NCBI GenBank assembly: GCA_034422075.1
Contig: DAOUJX010000016.1
Span: forward strand, 1 to 5,662
DNA from: S34-282 sp034422075
GTDB taxonomy: Bacteria > Chloroflexota > Dehalococcoidia > Lucifugimonadales > Australimonadaceae
Direction: 5' to 3'
DNA length: 5,662 nt
This document shows, in pieces, positions 4,945-5,662 of this stretch; position 1 is the first letter of the stretch; every line of letters starts with the position of its first letter. The position numbers and the translations under genes are program-made. Below the pieces are notes generated by a model. It had not been told where the DNA came from. It saw only the letters and a program-made list of their open reading frames with translations, and ran no database searches.

Positions 4945-5561
4945 CGCGCTTGGGTCAGCGTCTGCAGGAATGGCCGCACGTGCGGCCTCAGCTGTTGCCA
5001 GGGTTCGCTGCGGGCGGCGAGTTCGGCGCCGGAAAGCGACCAGTAGCGCGCGCCGCCTTGGGTTGTAAGAAGGCTCTCTACCCATGCGCCGCCGGTGCCA
5101 TCGGGAGGCGGTTGGTAGTCATGGGCGATGGCACCGTCAAAGCCTGTTGCCTCCCACGCGCCCAGCAGTTCGCCGCCGTGCGCCACCGCGACGGCCTCGA
5201 CGCGATGAGCCACGCGCGCTTCGCCCTCGAGGTTCCTCATGATGGCCAGTAAGCGTCGGCAGCGCGTCTCGTCTGGAACTTGGCCCTCGCCGGTGGCGCG
5301 GCGCGTGAGGCGGCTCTCCCACGCATCGCCCAGCGCTGGTATGGCGATGCCGCCATCGGATGCGACGACAACCCGCTCGTCGTGGTGCGACCACGCAACC
5401 GCTTTTGCTACGGCAATGGCGAGGTGCGACGCCTCGCTCTCCGCAACGTCAGGCGGCGGTAGCATCGAGCCGTCGACGAGGTCGTAACCCGTGCCGCCGC
5501 AGAGGTCGCGCAACAGGGCGGCCTTGGCGGGGTTGGAGGTTGCCAGGAGGAGTTGCGGCAC
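4929..5561 (-). CDS. HAM1/RdgB-family non-canonical purine NTP pyrophosphatase, divergent
   Basis: Family members hydrolyse dITP, dXTP and ITP to monophosphates and so cleanse the nucleotide pool. The 210-aa protein has the N-terminal signature LLLATSNPAKAALLRDL (4-20), an acidic segment ending in VAKA (about 37-54) and ASDGGIAIPAL (67-77), matching the (D)DSGL.V.AL motif. The second half is weak: the usual GFGYDPIF and SHR motifs are not clear, and only GFDGAIA (140-146) and SLSGAELAA (175-183) occupy similar places. The start is GTG at 5561-5559, 2 nt after the mutL stop, without a clear Shine-Dalgarno, so coupling to mutL translation is likely. It could be a HAM1 paralogue with altered substrate use. 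The fold assignment is fairly sure, the activity less so. Confidence 0.75.
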   Translation of the reverse strand: MPQLLLATSNPAKAALLRDLCGGTGYDLVDGSMLPPPDVAESEASHLAIAVAKAVAWSHHDERVVVASDGGIAIPALGDAWESRLTRRATGEGQVPDETRCRRLLAIMRNLEGEARVAHRVEAVAVAHGGELLGAWEATGFDGAIAHDYQPPPDGTGGAWVESLLTTQGGARYWSLSGAELAARSEPWQQLRPHVRPFLQTLTQARHGKA

Positions 5562-5563
5562 GG

Positions 5564-5662
5564 CTATGCCCTGCCGAACTCGCGCTCCAGCATACTGGTG
5601 GTCAGCTTGACCGTCGTGGGGCGACCGTGCGGGCAGTAGGTGGGGTCGGCGGCGTTTTCCAG
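5564..5662 (-). CDS. mutL: DNA mismatch repair protein MutL, C-terminal 32 residues, cut by window edge
   Basis: The minus-strand frame from the right edge reads ENAADPTYCPHGRPT and ends ...MLEREFGRA followed by TAG. CPHGRP is the conserved motif near the C-terminus of MutL proteins that have the metal-dependent endonuclease domain, and a LExxFGR-like end follows it in that family. MutL couples MutS mismatch recognition to strand nicking. The rest of the gene is outside the window. Its stop lies 2 nt before the GTG of the HAM1-family gene, so the two are probably co-transcribed. Confidence 0.88.
   Translation of the reverse strand: MENAADPTYCPHGRPTTVKLTTSMLEREFGRA

Noticed and set aside
4578..5252. 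Open frame of 224 codons on the plus strand spanning the mutY-HAM1 junction
   Set aside because: Out of frame with mutY and antisense to HAM1, with an arginine-rich product and no recognisable motif.
1..5662. Mobile elements, CRISPR arrays, tRNA or rRNA genes
   Set aside because: No transposase, integrase, regularly spaced repeats, tRNA-like cloverleaf or rRNA sequence was recognised on either strand.

Overview
This GC-rich (roughly 65% by eye) bacterial window holds three blocks. Most of it is coding. The only substantial gap, about 300 bases at 3119-3424, is a regulatory region between two divergent transcription units.

The left block runs on the minus strand from about 3347 to the left edge. 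It is a tightly packed sulfate-assimilation operon: a PiT/CysP-type sulfate permease (3118-1988), a CysH-type APS/PAPS reductase with the cysteines of a [4Fe-4S] cluster (1966-1211), an APS kinase CysC (1205-630) and the N-terminal 204 residues of ATP sulfurylase Sat (614 to beyond base 1). Intergenic gaps are 21, 5 and 15 nt. Together they import sulfate, activate it to APS and PAPS, and reduce it to sulfite. Sulfite reductase is not in the window.

The control region upstream is the most notable part. A good sigma-70 promoter on the minus strand (TTGACA, 17 nt, TACCAT) drives a leader of about 215 nt. The leader opens, nearly leaderless, with an 18-codon ORF, MQMCACACCCRHSSEEVG, with five cysteines in seven codons. 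Downstream are a 9-bp GC-rich hairpin followed by a U-rich stretch, and a segment that can pair with the hairpin's 5' arm. This is the layout of a ribosome-mediated, cysteine-sensing transcription attenuator for the sulfate operon.

The right block has two plus-strand genes, a membrane-anchored TlpA/CcmG-like thioredoxin-fold protein and a MutY-type adenine glycosylase, overlapping by ATGA. They converge on a minus-strand pair: the C-terminal end of MutL at the right edge and a divergent HAM1/RdgB-family nucleotide pyrophosphatase. The mutY and HAM1 coding ends overlap by 16 bp. MutY, MutL and HAM1 form a small group concerned with mutation avoidance.

Taxonomy is inference. The MutY has the short form with the C-terminal tail I associate with Actinobacteria, but most Actinobacteria lack MutL. 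High GC, frequent GTG starts and this mixture fit a Chloroflexota-like lineage, with low confidence.
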